Positions 10,156 to 20,579 of a DNA stretch of 64,000 bases are shown one piece after another. The notes under the pieces were generated by a model. It was not told the origin of the DNA. It did no database searches and was given only the letters and a program-made list of their open reading frames with translations. Each line of letters starts with the position of its first letter. Within the stretch, counting starts at the first letter, position 1. A program made the position numbers and the translations under genes. Source of the DNA: CAIWHR01 sp963779805 (GTDB lineage: Bacteria; Pseudomonadota; Gammaproteobacteria; Burkholderiales; Casimicrobiaceae); contig CAVZZN010000013.1 in assembly GCA_963779805.1 (NCBI GenBank), forward strand, positions 62,001 through 126,000. Reading direction: 5' to 3'.

Positions 10156-12714
10156 TTATGCCGCGGCCTTCTCCAGTTCGCTCACCATGCGCGCCACGCG
10201 CGCCTCGAGCGCTTCCGTCGACAGCTTGTCGCGAAACATCTCGACGAGGAGCGGGAAGGCGAAGGGCGTGGGCCGCGTCGGCCGTGTGAGCAAGGCCCGG
10301 CTGCGGCGCAGGCGATCGAGCGCCGCGTGCAACCGCGCCGCTTCCAGCCGGCGCTCCAGCACCTCGCGCACGGCCTGCTTCAGCAGATCGTTCTCCGGAT
10401 CGTATTCCGCGAAGACGTCGTAGAGCAGCGAGCTCGACGCCTGCAGTCTGTCGCTGCGGATGCGGCTGCCCCGGATACCCCTGGAAAATCAGGCCGGCCA
10501 CGCGAGCGATCTCGCGGAATTGCCGGCGTCCCAGCTCCGTTGCGTTCAAGCCCGCGAGAATGTCGGCCTCGACGTTTGGCGCCGCCATGAGCTTTCCGAG
10601 ATCGCCCACCGCGAACGGCACCGGGGCAGGCGGACACGAGCCCGAACCCGTAGTCGTTCGCCGTCAGGGAGAACGTGCGCGGCTCGTCGCGCGAGAGGCG
10701 GTACGAAAAGAGCGTCGCCAGGCCGAGATGCGCAAGTCGACCTTCGAATGCATAGAAGAAAAGCCCGTGTCCTTCGCGCGTCGAGATCTGCTCGACGAGC
10801 CATTCGTTGTCCAGCGGCAACGCCGACCAGCGCGCCTGCAGTTCCAGCAGCGGGCGCACGAGCTCCAGCTCCGGCGACGCATACACGCCGCGACGCGCAT
10901 CCGCGACGAGCTTCCGCGTGCCCTCGGCGAGCTGCGACGACAGCGCGAGCTTGCCGCCCATCCAGCGCGGCACCACCGCCGAGCGCGCGGTCGCGGGCTC
11001 TGACCCACGCGGTGAGCTCGCGCACGCGGATGAATTCCAGCACACGGCCGGCGAAGACGAAGCAATCGCCGGGATCGAGGCGCGCGATGAACTCTTCCTC
11101 GACCGTGCCCAGGCGTGCGCCATTCCTGAACTGCACGACGATGCTGTTGTCGCTGACGATCGTACCGATGCCGAGGCGATGCCTTCGCGCGATGTGCGCG
11201 TCGGGCACGTGCGCGATGCCGTCGGGCCCGATCACGACACGCCGGTACTCGGGATAGGCGTTGAGCGATGCGCCGCCGTGCACCACGAAATCCAGCGCGA
11301 ACTGCCATTGCTCATCGGTGAGCGTGCGGTAGGCGTGCGTGGTCCGCACTTCGGCGAGCAAATCGGCGGGTCGGAAGCCGCCGCCGACGGCGCAGGTGAC
11401 GAGATGCTGCACGAGCACGTCGATCGGATTCTCGAGCGGCACGCGCGCTTCGACGTTGCGCGCGTGGGCCGCCTCGCGCGCCGCGGCTGCCTCGACCAGC
11501 TCCAGCGCCTGCGCGGGCACCACCGACACGCGCGACACCGCGCCGGGACGATGGCCGCTGCGCCCGGCGCGCTGCAGCAGTCGTGCGACGCCCTTCGGAC
11601 TGCCGATCTGCAGCACCTGCTCGACAGGCGCGAAGTCGACGCCGAGATCGAGACTCGACGTGCACACCACCGCGCGCAGGCGCTCGCTGCGCAGGCCGTC
11701 TTCCACCCAGTCGCGCACCTCGCGCTCGAGCGAGCCGTGATGCAGCGCGATCGTGCCGGCCCAGTGCGGACGCGCTTCGAGGATCGCCTGGTACCACGCC
11801 TCGCACGCCGAGCGCACGTTGGTGAAGACGAGCGTGGTCTTCGCACGCTCGATGGCGCGCACCACTTCCGGCAGCAGCCTGAGGCCGATGTGGCCCGCCC
11901 AGGGGAAGCGCTCGATCGTGGGCGGGCGCAGCGTGTCGATGCGGATGTCCTTGGCGTCGAAGCCCCTGACGATGCGCGCGCGCGGCGCGGCGCGTCCAGT
12001 CAACGCGGAGAGCGCATCGTCCAGGTTCGCGAGCGTCGCGGACAGCGCCCAGGTCCGCAGCGGCGGCGGTAATCCCGAGGGGCCGCCCCGAGGGCGAACG
12101 CCGGAGTGCGCAGCACGCAGGTCATTTGATAACCCACGCAATCGCGCGAGCGCGAGCTCCACCTGGACGCCGCGCTTGGTCGACAGGAGCTCGTGCCATT
12201 CGTCGACGACGATCGCCTGCAGGTGCGCGAAGCGCTCGCGCCAGTCGGGGCGCGAGAGCAGCAGCGTCAGGCTCTCGGGCGTGGTGACGAGCGCCGTGGG
12301 CAGGCGGCGTGCCTGCCGGGCGCGTGCGGCCGTGCCGGTGTCGCCGGTGCGCACGTCGATGGTCCAGTGCGGCTGCAGCGCCTTGGCCGCGCGCTCGAGC
12401 GCGAGACCCGTATCGGCGGCGAGCGCGCGCAGCGGCGTGATCCAGACGAGCTGGAGCGGCGCCGCCTCGTCGACGCTGCCCTGCAAGCCGAGCACCATCG
12501 GCCCGAGCGCCGCGGCGTAGGTCTTGCCCATGCCGGTCGGCGCGTGCACCAGGCCGCTTTCGCCGGCTGCAAATGCCGTCCAGACCGCCTCCTGGAAGGG
12601 AAAGGGCGACCAGCCCTGTGCCGCGAACCACGCCCGCGCCGGAGCGAGAAGCGGGTGCGGCTCAGGGGCGGAAGTGTCGCCGGATGGCGACGAAATTGTC
12701 GAAAACAGGGCCAT
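10156..12714 (-). CDS. Lhr-type (ligase-associated) DEXH-box DNA helicase
   Basis: Superfamily 2 helicase of the Lhr-like family often linked to ATP-dependent DNA ligase and DNA repair; no ligase, exonuclease or phosphoesterase partner is nearby. The chosen start at 12714 gives MALFSTISSP; the frame stays open upstream but without similarity. Visible motifs: Walker A APTGMGKT (58-65), TPESL, DEWH Walker B (171-174), SAT (225-227), then the second RecA domain with QRAGRSGHRPG, followed by the winged-helix and C-terminal Lhr domains. Frame breaks, all net +1, lie near 11000, 10625 and 10450. Total length about 850 residues fits the family. Oddity: residues about 196-216 are an in-frame insertion between motifs II and III, encoded by a GC-rich hairpin array (see repeat at 12079-12116). 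Confidence 0.85.
12079..12116. repeat. Triple mini-hairpin array inside the helicase gene
   Basis: Three small perfect hairpins follow one another at three-base spacing: GGGGC-C-GCCCC (12079-12089), GGCG-AA-CGCC (12093-12102) and GTGC-GCA-GCAC (12106-12116). Read on the minus strand the block encodes the extra peptide AAHSGVRPRGGPSG within the helicase. The 13-mer CTCGGGGCGGCCC on the minus strand here (12080-12092) recurs on the plus strand at 47605-47617, in another hairpin-rich block. This suggests a dispersed repeat of palindromic type that inserted in frame. Confidence 0.5.
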
Positions 12715-12901
12715 TTCGTCGGGAATTCGGGAGAAAGCCAGTCTACAGCACGGTATGGGTGCGTTCCCCCTGTTGCGGCCGCGCGACTGCGAATCTTCCA
12801 TTCGCGGCCGCACGCCGGAAACCGTGGGCAGATGGTGCGCACGATGGCTACAATGCACCCGAAGCCTGCTGCCGGCCAGAATCTGGCCGTTATCCCGCCT
12901 G

Positions 12902-13486
12902 ATGCCCAAATCCATCACCCTGCTCTTCGCGGCCGCGCTCGCCTTGGCGAATCCGCTGGCCTGTGCGCAGGGCTCGCCGAAGGTCGTCGCGGCGCAGTCG
13001 GTGGACATCAGCGCCGGGGCGAATTGCCTCTCCAAGGCCGACATCGACGTGTCGTGGACGGGCGCCGGCAACCATTCCGAGTTCGGCCTCGTCACCGCCG
13101 AAACGTCCGGCTCGACGCCGATCGGCACCTTCGGTCCGAAGGACAGCGCCATCGACTCGTATACGGGCACCTACGCCAACCCGTTCGTCACGGTCCAGCC
13201 GGACAACACGCTCATCGGCAGCTATGCGTGGGTCGGCGCGAATCCGCCGAGCGCGGGCGCCACGGTCGAGTACATGGTCGTCTACAACTGCTCGACGCGC
13301 GCGGTGTTCTTCAAGTGCTACGGCCCGTACGGCAGTTGTCCCAGCACGGCGACGGCAGCGATCGCGCTCGTCACGGCGCGCTCGATGGTGCCGGCGATCT
13401 CGCCGCAACTGCTGCTGGTGCTGACCCTCACGCTGGCCGGACTCGGCGCGCTCGTGCTGCGCCGCCAACCCCGTTACTCAGAGTAA
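12902..13486 (+). CDS. Exported protein with IPTL-like C-terminal sorting tail
   Basis: 194 residues. The start ATG at 12902 gives MPKSITLLFAAALALANPL with a likely cleavage after ACAQG, so a Sec signal peptide. The middle holds four cysteines (two as CYGPYGSC) and beta-rich sequence with no family I recognise. The C-terminus VPAISPQLLLVLTLTLAGLG followed by ALVLRRQ resembles an IPTL-CTERM signal: a Pro-containing motif, one hydrophobic helix and an Arg cluster, used for membrane sorting in betaproteobacteria; the classical IPTLSEWG motif is degenerate here. The last residues Tyr-Ser-Glu and the stop codon come from the intergenic palindrome that begins at 13471, so the native stop has been replaced or the gene runs into the element. 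Transcribed toward the convergent oxidoreductase gene. Confidence 0.65.
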   Translation: MPKSITLLFAAALALANPLACAQGSPKVVAAQSVDISAGANCLSKADIDVSWTGAGNHSEFGLVTAETSGSTPIGTFGPKDSAIDSYTGTYANPFVTVQPDNTLIGSYAWVGANPPSAGATVEYMVVYNCSTRAVFFKCYGPYGSCPSTATAAIALVTARSMVPAISPQLLLVLTLTLAGLGALVLRRQPRYSE

Positions 13487-13500
13487 TTACTCCGAGTAAG
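13471..13500. repeat. TTACTCNGAGTAA palindrome, copy A (tandem pair)
   Basis: Two back-to-back 13-base palindromes: TTACTCAGAGTAA (13474-13486) and TTACTCCGAGTAA (13487-13499), preceded by CCCCG. The element lies between two convergent genes. It supplies the stop codon of the exported protein on the plus strand (TAC TCA GAG TAA) and would supply Tyr-Ser-Glu-stop to anything read in frame from the minus strand. Related copies lie at 32488, 32891, 42599 and 43620. Confidence 0.8.
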
Positions 13501-13527
13501 GCGGTGGGCGTCTGACGCGTCGCGCCG

Positions 13528-16500
13528 TCAGGCCGCCGCGAGCGCCTTGATCACCTTGCCGGGCGGCTTGGCGCCGCGGAAGGTCGCGAGGAGCTCGGCC
13601 TGACGTGCTTGCGCGGCCTTCACGTTGCGTTCCTTGACGTGGCCGTAGCCGCGCATCTGCTCCGGCGTCTGCGCGAGCTCCACCGCGACGGCGTGGTTGT
13701 GGGCCGCCATGTCGCGCATGACTTCCTCCATCAGCGTCTCGTACTCGCCGATCAGCGCGCGCTCCATGCGTCGTTCCGCCGTGCGCCCGAAGATGTCGAA
13801 GCGCGGTGCCGCGCAGGCCGCGCATCTTCGCGAGCAGGCGGAAGCCCTTGAGCATCCACGGCCCGTACGTCTTCTTCTGCGCTTCGCCGGTGTGCGGATC
13901 GCGCTTGCTCGTTAGCGGCGGCGCGAGATGGAACACGAGCTTGTAGTCGCCTTCGAACTGCTGCTCCACGCGCTGCAGGAAATCCGACTGGGTGTACAGG
14001 CGCGCAACCTCGTACTCGTCCTTGATCGCGAGGAGCTTGAAGTAGGCGCGCGCGACGGCGTCGGCGAGCGCGGTCGAGCCCGGCAGCTTTGCAGCTTCCG
14101 CAGCGCGCACGCGGTCGACGAAATCGGTGTAGCGCTTGGCGTAGGCCGCGTCCTGGTAATCCGTGAGGAATGCGGCACGCCGCGCGATCACCTCGTCGAG
14201 CGAGGTCGACAGCACCTGCGAGACGGGCTTCTCGTTCGGAATCGCAGCCGCGGACACGCGTGCCTGATCGACGGCCGCGAGGCGGCCCCAGCGGAAGCTC
14301 TGCTGGTTCGCGTCGACCGCGGTGCCGTTCAACTCGATCGCGCGCAGGATGGCGGCTTCACCCACCGGCAGCAGGCCGCGCTGGTACGCGAAGCCCACCA
14401 TGAACAGGTTGGTGGCGATGGAGTCGCCCATGAGGCCCGTGGCGAGCCTGGTGGCATCGAGGAACTCGCACGCTCCGGTCCCCACCGCATCCTCGATCTC
14501 GCGCTCCATGGAGCCCAGCGGAAACGCGAGATCCGGATTGCGCGTGAAGCCTGCCGGCATCACCAGCGCGGTGTTGACGACCGCCTTGGTGACGCCCTTC
14601 TGCATCTTCGCGAGCTGCTCGTAACCCACACCCGTAAGGATGTCGCACGCGAGCACGAGCTTGGCGTCGCCCGCCGCGATGCGCGTGGCGTGCAGCGCTT
14701 CGGGCGTGTCCGCGATGCGCACGTGCGAGACGACGGCGCCGTTCTTCTGCGCGAGGCCCGTCATGTCGAGCACGCTGCAGCCCTTGCCTTCGAGGTGCGC
14801 GGCCATGCCCAGCAGCGCGCCGATCGTCACCACGCCGGTGCCGCCGATCCCCGTGACGACGATGCCGTACGGATCGCGCGTGCTCGCGAGCGCAGGCTCG
14901 GGCAACGCGGGGAATTCACCGGCTTCCGCCTTCCTGGGCTTGCGCAGGCCGCCGCCTTCGATCGTGACGAAGCTCGGGCAGAAGCCGTTCACGCACGAGT
15001 AGTCCTTGTTGCACGTGCTCTGGTCGATCGTGCGCTTGCGTCCGAACTCCGTCTCGACGGGCGCGACGGACACGCAGTTGGACTTCACGCCGCAATCGCC
15101 GCAACCCTCGCACACGAGCTCGTTGATGACGACGCGCTTGGCGGGATCGGCGAACTTGCCGCGCTTGCGCCGCCGCCGCTTCTCGGCCGCGCAGGTCTGA
15201 TCGTAGATGAGGATCGTGGTGCCCGGCGTTTCGCGCAGCTCGCGCTGAACGGCATCGAGATCGTCGCGGTGGTGCACCTTCACGTCGGAGGCGAAGTAGC
15301 CGGGCGCATATTTGCCCGGCTCGTCGGTCACCACGACGACGCGTTTCGCGCCTTCGGCCGCCACCTGCTGCGCGATCATCGCGGGCGTGAGGGGGCCGTC
15401 GAACGGCTGCCCACCGGTCATCGCGACGGCGTCGTTGTACAGGATCTTGTAGGTGATGTTCACGCCCGCCGAGATTGCCGCGCGGATCGCGAGAATGCCG
15501 CTGTGGAAGTAGGTGCCGTCGCCCAGGTTGGCGAAGATGTGCTTCTCTTCGCGTGAACGGCGCCTGCCCGATCCACGGCACGCCTTCGCCGCCCATGTGG
15601 GTGAAGGTGCTGGTGCCGCGATCCATCCAGATCGCCATCACGTGGCAACCGATGCCCGCCGTCGCGCGACTGCCTTCCGGCACGTTGGTGGAGGTGTTGT
15701 GCGGACAGCCCGAGCAGAACCACGGCTTGCGCTCGAGAGTGATGCGCGGCTTCGCGAGCGCGGCTTCCTTGGCGTCGATCCATTCGACCCGCGCGCGCAG
15801 CTTCTCCATGCGCCGCGGATGCAGGCCGATGCGCTCGATGCGCTGCGCGATCACGTGCGCGATCATCGCCGGCGTGAGCTCCGACGTCGCGGGCAGCAGC
15901 CAGTCGCCGTGCGGGCGCACCCATTCGCCCTTCTCGTCGAACTTGCCGACCACGCGCGGACGCACGTCGTCGCGCCAGTTGTAGAGCTGCTCCTTCAGCT
16001 GGTACTCGACCATCTGCCGCTTTTCCTCGACGACGAGGATCTCCTCCAGCCCTTCGGCGAAGCTGCGCACGCCGTCGGGCTCGAGCGGCCAGGGCATCGC
16101 GATCTTGTAGAGGCGAATGCCCATCTCGACCGCGTCCTGCTCGGTGATGCCGAGGTCGTCGAGCGCCTGGCGCACGTCGAGGTAGCTCTTGCCGCTCGTG
16201 ATGATGCCGAACCGCGCGGGGATGTCCTTGCCGCCGATCACGATGCGATTGAGCTGGTTGACGCGGCAGTAGTGCAGCGCGGCGTAAACCTTGTAGTTCT
16301 GCATCCGCGCTTCGGTCTCGAGGAACCCGTCCGGCCAGCGGATGGACACGCCGTCGGCCGGCAGCGGGAAGTCGTCGGGCACGATGATCTGCGTGCGCGA
16401 CGGGTCGACGTACACCGAGGCCGAGCTCTCGACCGTATCGGCCACGCACTTGAACCCGATCCAGCAGCCGGAATAGCGCGACATCGCCCAGCCGTGCAGG

Positions 16501-17072
16501 CCGAGGTCGAGGATCTCCTGCACCGACGACGGATAGAGCACCGGCATCATCGCCGCGGAGAACATGTGGTCCGACTGGTGTGGCAGCGTCGAGGACTTCG
16601 CGCCGTGGTCGTCGCCGGCAAGCGCGAGCACGCCGCCGTACTTGGACGTGCCGGCGTGATTCGCGTGCTTGAACACGTCCCCGCAACGGTCCACGCCCGG
16701 GCCCTTGCCGTACCACATCGAGAACACGCCGTCGTACTTCGCGCCCTTGTACAGGTTGACCTGCTGCGAGCCCCAGATCGACGTCGCGGCGAGGTCCTCG
16801 TTCAGGCCGGGCTGGAACCTGATGTGCGCGCGCTCGAGGAACTTCTGCGCGTGCCACAGCGACTGATCGAGCGCGCCGAGCGGCGAGCCGCGATAGCCGG
16901 ACACGAAGCCCGCGGTGTTGAGGCCGGCGAGGACGTCGCGCTGGCGCTGCAGGATGAGGAGTCTCGCGAACGCCTGCGCGCCGGTGAGATACACGCGCCC
17001 GGATTCGAGGGAATACTTGTCGTCCAGGCTGACTTCGCGCAGGGCCACGGCGGCAGCGGGCATCGGGATCAC
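13528..17072 (-). CDS. Indolepyruvate ferredoxin oxidoreductase family protein, fused subunits
   Basis: About 1,180 residues. Fused thiamine-diphosphate enzyme expected to decarboxylate arylpyruvates (indolepyruvate, phenylpyruvate) to arylacetyl-CoA with ferredoxin as acceptor. The first part (residues 1-500) carries the pyrimidine-binding half with SGYRGSPLGALD and GLNEDLAATSIWGSQQ; the ThDP-binding part contains WFCSGCPHNTST and the GIGCHVMAIWMDR region. The cysteine-rich segment CEGCGDCGVKSNC and CNKDYSCVNGFC would bind Fe-S clusters. The gamma-type domain begins at VTGIGGTGVVTIGALLG. Frame breaks, both net +1, near 15550 and 13815. The start at 17072 is in a divergent arrangement with the ABC transporter operon. 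A second, unfused set (43702-47482) lies in the same window. Confidence 0.87.
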
Positions 17073-17354
17073 TCCAACGTCATCGTATGCGGTTGGAAAG
17101 CATGTCCCCGGTAGGGTACACGCGCTTCACGGCCTCGGACGATCGTGTCGTCGTCGACCGGCGGCGCGGATTCTAGCAGGTGAGCGTTGTCGAACCCGAT
17201 GCGCCCCGGCGTGGCGTCGGACAGCGCCGCGTCTCGCGCGGTTGCACGGCCCATGCCGCGCCCGCGGGCGATTGCCGCACCGATCGTCGTTGTCGCACGG
17301 CACTGCCGCCATCGCGGGATTGCCGTCGCCACGTTCCCGCTTTAGGCTCGACCC
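17073..17354. promoter_or_regulatory. Divergent promoter region between oxidoreductase and ABC operon
   Basis: 282 bases separating two divergently transcribed units. It must hold both promoters. I could not pick out a confident -35/-10 pair or operator; short open frames here show no similarity to known proteins and have no ribosome-binding sites. Confidence 0.35.
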
Positions 17355-18029
17355 GTGCTTGCGATCCACGACCTGGCGAAAGGCATCCCCGGCAGTCCCC
17401 GGCGCGAAATATTTTCCGGCGTGCAGCTCACGCTCGCGCCGGGGGAGTACGTCGCGGTCATGGGCGAGTCGGGCGTGGGCAAGTCCACGCTGCTCAATCT
17501 CATCGCGGGGCTCGACGTGCCGGACCGCGGCTCGATCGTGCTCGAGGGAACCGAGCTCGTCGGCCTCGACGACGACGCGCTGACGCGCCTGCGTCGCTCG
17601 CGCATGGGTTTCGTGTTCCAGGCCTTTCACGTGCTGCCGTACCTGACCGTGGCGCAGAACGTGGGCCTGCCGCTTGCGCTGATCGGCAGCCTGCGCGGCG
17701 AGGCGGCGGATGCCGCGGTGGATTCGATGCTCGCAGCGGTAGGGCTCGCCGACCGCGCCCGGAGCATGCCGCGCGAGCTTTCCGGCGGCGAGATGCAGCG
17801 CGTCGCGATCGCCCGCGCCCTCGTGCATCGGCCGCGGCTGCTGCTCGCGGACGAGCCGACCGGCAATCTCGATTCGGAGACCGCGGGGCAGGTCGCGACC
17901 CTGCTGCGCTCGCGGATCAAGGAGGCGCACGCGGCCGGCATCCTGGTCACGCATTCGCTCGCCGCGGCGTCCACCGCGGATCGCGTGCTGCAGCTCACGC
18001 CGACAGGCCTGGTGCCGCGATGCGATTGA
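17355..18029 (+). CDS. ABC transporter ATP-binding protein, LolD/AttE type
   Basis: 224 residues from a GTG start at 17355. Walker A GESGVGKST (residues 38-46), Q-loop FVFQAFHVLPYLTV, signature LSGGEMQR, Walker B LLLADEPTG and the H-loop VTHS are all present, so the ATPase should be active. Belongs to the MacB/LolD subfamily that energises FtsX-type permeases rather than classical substrate channels. The last ten bases overlap the start of the permease gene (18020), which indicates translational coupling. Together with the FtsX permease and the AttH-like lipocalin it forms an Att/Lol-type export or extrusion operon. Confidence 0.9.
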   Translation: MLAIHDLAKGIPGSPRREIFSGVQLTLAPGEYVAVMGESGVGKSTLLNLIAGLDVPDRGSIVLEGTELVGLDDDALTRLRRSRMGFVFQAFHVLPYLTVAQNVGLPLALIGSLRGEAADAAVDSMLAAVGLADRARSMPRELSGGEMQRVAIARALVHRPRLLLADEPTGNLDSETAGQVATLLRSRIKEAHAAGILVTHSLAAASTADRVLQLTPTGLVPRCD

Positions 18030-20524
18030 CCGCGTCCGTCCCCCGGGCGGTGCTCGCAGGCTCGCTCGCCCACGATCGGTTTCGCACCGTGCTCGCCGTG
18101 GCGGCGATCGCGCTCGGCGTCGCGCTGGGGTTCGCCGTGCAGACCATCAACGGTGCCGCGATCAACGAGCTTGCGCTGGGCGTGCAGGCGCTCTCGGGCG
18201 ATGCGGACCTCGAGTTGCGCGGACCGCGCGCGGGCTTCGACGAAGCGCTGTACGCGCGCGTCGCGCAGTGGCCCGAGGTCGCCGTGGCGAGCCCTGTCGT
18301 GGAGGTCGACGCGAAGCTCGCGAACGGGGACGCGAGCCTGCGCATCCTCGGTCTGGATCTGTTTCGCGCCGCCGCGATCCAGCCGGCTCTCGTGCCCGAG
18401 GTGAGCGACCCGCTCGACGTGCTGCGCGGCGACGTGGTGTTCCCGAGCGCCGCTGCCGCACGCGCGCTGCATCTCGATACCGGAAGCACCATCGAGCTGC
18501 AAACGGCCTTGCGCCCGGTGACGCTGCGCGTGGGCGGCAGGCTCGGTGCTGCGATCTCGCCGCCGGTCGCGGTGATGGACATCGCGGGCGCCCAGCAGCA
18601 GTTCGATCGCCTCGGTGTGCTGACGCGCATCGATCTGCGCTTGCGGCCGGGGACCGACATCGTCGCGTTCACCCGCCGGGCGTCCGGGCAATTGCCGGCG
18701 GGCGTGGCCCTGGTGCGGCCCGACACCAGCGTCGCGGCAGGCGCGAGCGCATCGCGCGCGTATCGCGTGAACCTGCAGGTGCTCGCCCTCGTGGCATTGT
18801 TCACCGGCGGCCTGCTCGTGTTCTCGACGCAGGCGCTCGCCGTCGTGCGGCGACGCTCGCAGTTTGCGCTCCTTCGCGTGCTGGGGGTCACGCGCCGGCA
18901 GCTGGTGAGCGCACTCGTCGCCGAGGGCGCACTGCTCGGCACGGTCGGCAGCGTCGTGGGCATCGCGATCGGCTACGTGCTCGCACGCATCGCCCTGCAA
19001 AGCGTCGGCGCAGACCTCGGCTCGGGCTATTTCCGTGGTGTTGCGCCGTCCGTGGTCTTCGACCCGTGGCTCGCGCTGCTGTTTCTCGTCATCGGGATCG
19101 CCATGGCCGTGGCGGGCAGTGCCGTGCCCGCGCGCGAGGCGGCCCGTGCTGCGCCTGCACCCGCGCTCAAGGCCGGCGACGAGCAACGCGCCTTCGCGCC
19201 GCTCGGCCCGTGGCGACCGGGCGTGCTCGTGCTCCTCGCCAGCGCGTCGTCGGCATTCGCGCCGCCGGTGAACGGACTGCCGTTGTTCGGCTACTTCAGC
19301 ATCGCGCTGATGCTCATCGGCACGCTGATGCTGCTGCCGCGACTGGCCACCCTCGCGTGGCGCGGCATCCCGCAGCCGAGGCAACCCGCCGTGAGTCTCG
19401 CGCTCACCCAGTTGCGCGGCGCGCCCGGGCAGGCGACCGTGAGCCTCGCATCGATCGTGGCGAGCGTCAGTCTCATGGTCTCGATGGGCATCATGGTGCA
19501 CTCGTTCCGCGGCTCGCTCGAAGCGTGGCTCGAGCAGGTGCTGCCCGCGGATCTGTACTTTCGCGCGGGCCCGGTCGGCGACAGCGCGTACGTGCCCGCC
19601 GAGGTGCAGGAGCGCATTCGCGCGCTGCCCGGCGTGCGCCGCGTCGATTTCATTCGCGAGCAGCAGTTGCTGCTCGATCCGCAGCGACCGAGGGTGATCG
19701 TGATCGCGCGCGACATCGACCGGGCCGCGCCGCAGCGCACGCTGCCGCTGATCGCGAGCGTCGAGCCCGTGCAGGATCCTCCGCCGGTGTGGGTCAACGA
19801 GCCGGCGGCGGCGATCTACGGCTACAGCGTCGGGCAGGTGATCTCGATTCCGCTCGGCGGCGAGGCGGTGCGCTTCGCGGTGGCGGGGATCTGGCGCGAT
19901 TACGCGCGGCAGCAGGGGGCGCTCGTGATCGAGCGCTCGCGCCTCATCGCGCTCACCGGCGATCGCACCGCGACGAACGCCGCGCTGTGGGTGCAACCCG
20001 GCACCGACGCGTTCGCATTGCGCGAGGCGATCGTGCGCGACATTCCCGGCGGCGATCGCCTCGACATCGGCGTGCCCGCGCAGATTCGCGCGTCCTCGCT
20101 GCGCGCGTTCGATCGCACGTTCGCGGTCACCTATGCACTCGAGCTCGCGGCCGTCGTGATCGGGCTCGTCGGGCTGTCGTCGTCGTTCGGGGCGCTCGTG
20201 CTCACGCGGCGCCGCGAGTTCGGCATGCTGCGCCACGTCGGCATGACGCGCCGGCAGATCGCGGCGATGCTCGCGAGCGAAGGATTCTTCGTGAGCGGTG
20301 TCGGCATGCTCGCGGGCGTGGGCCTCGGGTGGCTCATGTCGCTGGTGCTGATCCACGTCGTGAATCGGCAATCGTTCCATTGGGGTATGGAGCTCTCGAT
20401 CCCGTGGACCGCACTGATCGCGGGAATCGCGCTGGTGCTGCTGCTGTCGATGGGCACCGCGGTGCTGAGCGGTCGCGCCGCCATGGGCGCCGAAGCGGTG
20501 CGTGCCGTGCGCGAGGACTGGTGA
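18020..20524 (+). CDS. FtsX-like ABC permease, double-domain (AttF/AttG or LolCE type)
   Basis: 834 residues. An N-terminal membrane segment (about 20-45, VLAVAAIALGVALGFAV) is followed by a periplasmic MacB-PCD region, then three membrane segments in the middle (about 250-370), a pair of further segments near 395-440, a second periplasmic domain (about 480-680) and three C-terminal segments. The two FtsX modules in one chain match permeases that act with LolD-like ATPases on lipoproteins or lipids in the inner membrane. The start ATG at 18020 overlaps the ATPase gene. The next gene encodes the lipocalin-like partner and starts 55 bases downstream, so a three-gene operon is likely. Substrate not determined by the sequence. 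Confidence 0.88.
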   Translation: MRLTASVPRAVLAGSLAHDRFRTVLAVAAIALGVALGFAVQTINGAAINELALGVQALSGDADLELRGPRAGFDEALYARVAQWPEVAVASPVVEVDAKLANGDASLRILGLDLFRAAAIQPALVPEVSDPLDVLRGDVVFPSAAAARALHLDTGSTIELQTALRPVTLRVGGRLGAAISPPVAVMDIAGAQQQFDRLGVLTRIDLRLRPGTDIVAFTRRASGQLPAGVALVRPDTSVAAGASASRAYRVNLQVLALVALFTGGLLVFSTQALAVVRRRSQFALLRVLGVTRRQLVSALVAEGALLGTVGSVVGIAIGYVLARIALQSVGADLGSGYFRGVAPSVVFDPWLALLFLVIGIAMAVAGSAVPAREAARAAPAPALKAGDEQRAFAPLGPWRPGVLVLLASASSAFAPPVNGLPLFGYFSIALMLIGTLMLLPRLATLAWRGIPQPRQPAVSLALTQLRGAPGQATVSLASIVASVSLMVSMGIMVHSFRGSLEAWLEQVLPADLYFRAGPVGDSAYVPAEVQERIRALPGVRRVDFIREQQLLLDPQRPRVIVIARDIDRAAPQRTLPLIASVEPVQDPPPVWVNEPAAAIYGYSVGQVISIPLGGEAVRFAVAGIWRDYARQQGALVIERSRLIALTGDRTATNAALWVQPGTDAFALREAIVRDIPGGDRLDIGVPAQIRASSLRAFDRTFAVTYALELAAVVIGLVGLSSSFGALVLTRRREFGMLRHVGMTRRQIAAMLASEGFFVSGVGMLAGVGLGWLMSLVLIHVVNRQSFHWGMELSIPWTALIAGIALVLLLSMGTAVLSGRAAMGAEAVRAVREDW

Positions 20525-20579
20525 TGCGCGCGGGATGGACAGTCGACGCGCGTCGATGCGCGATGCGCCGGAACACGCG

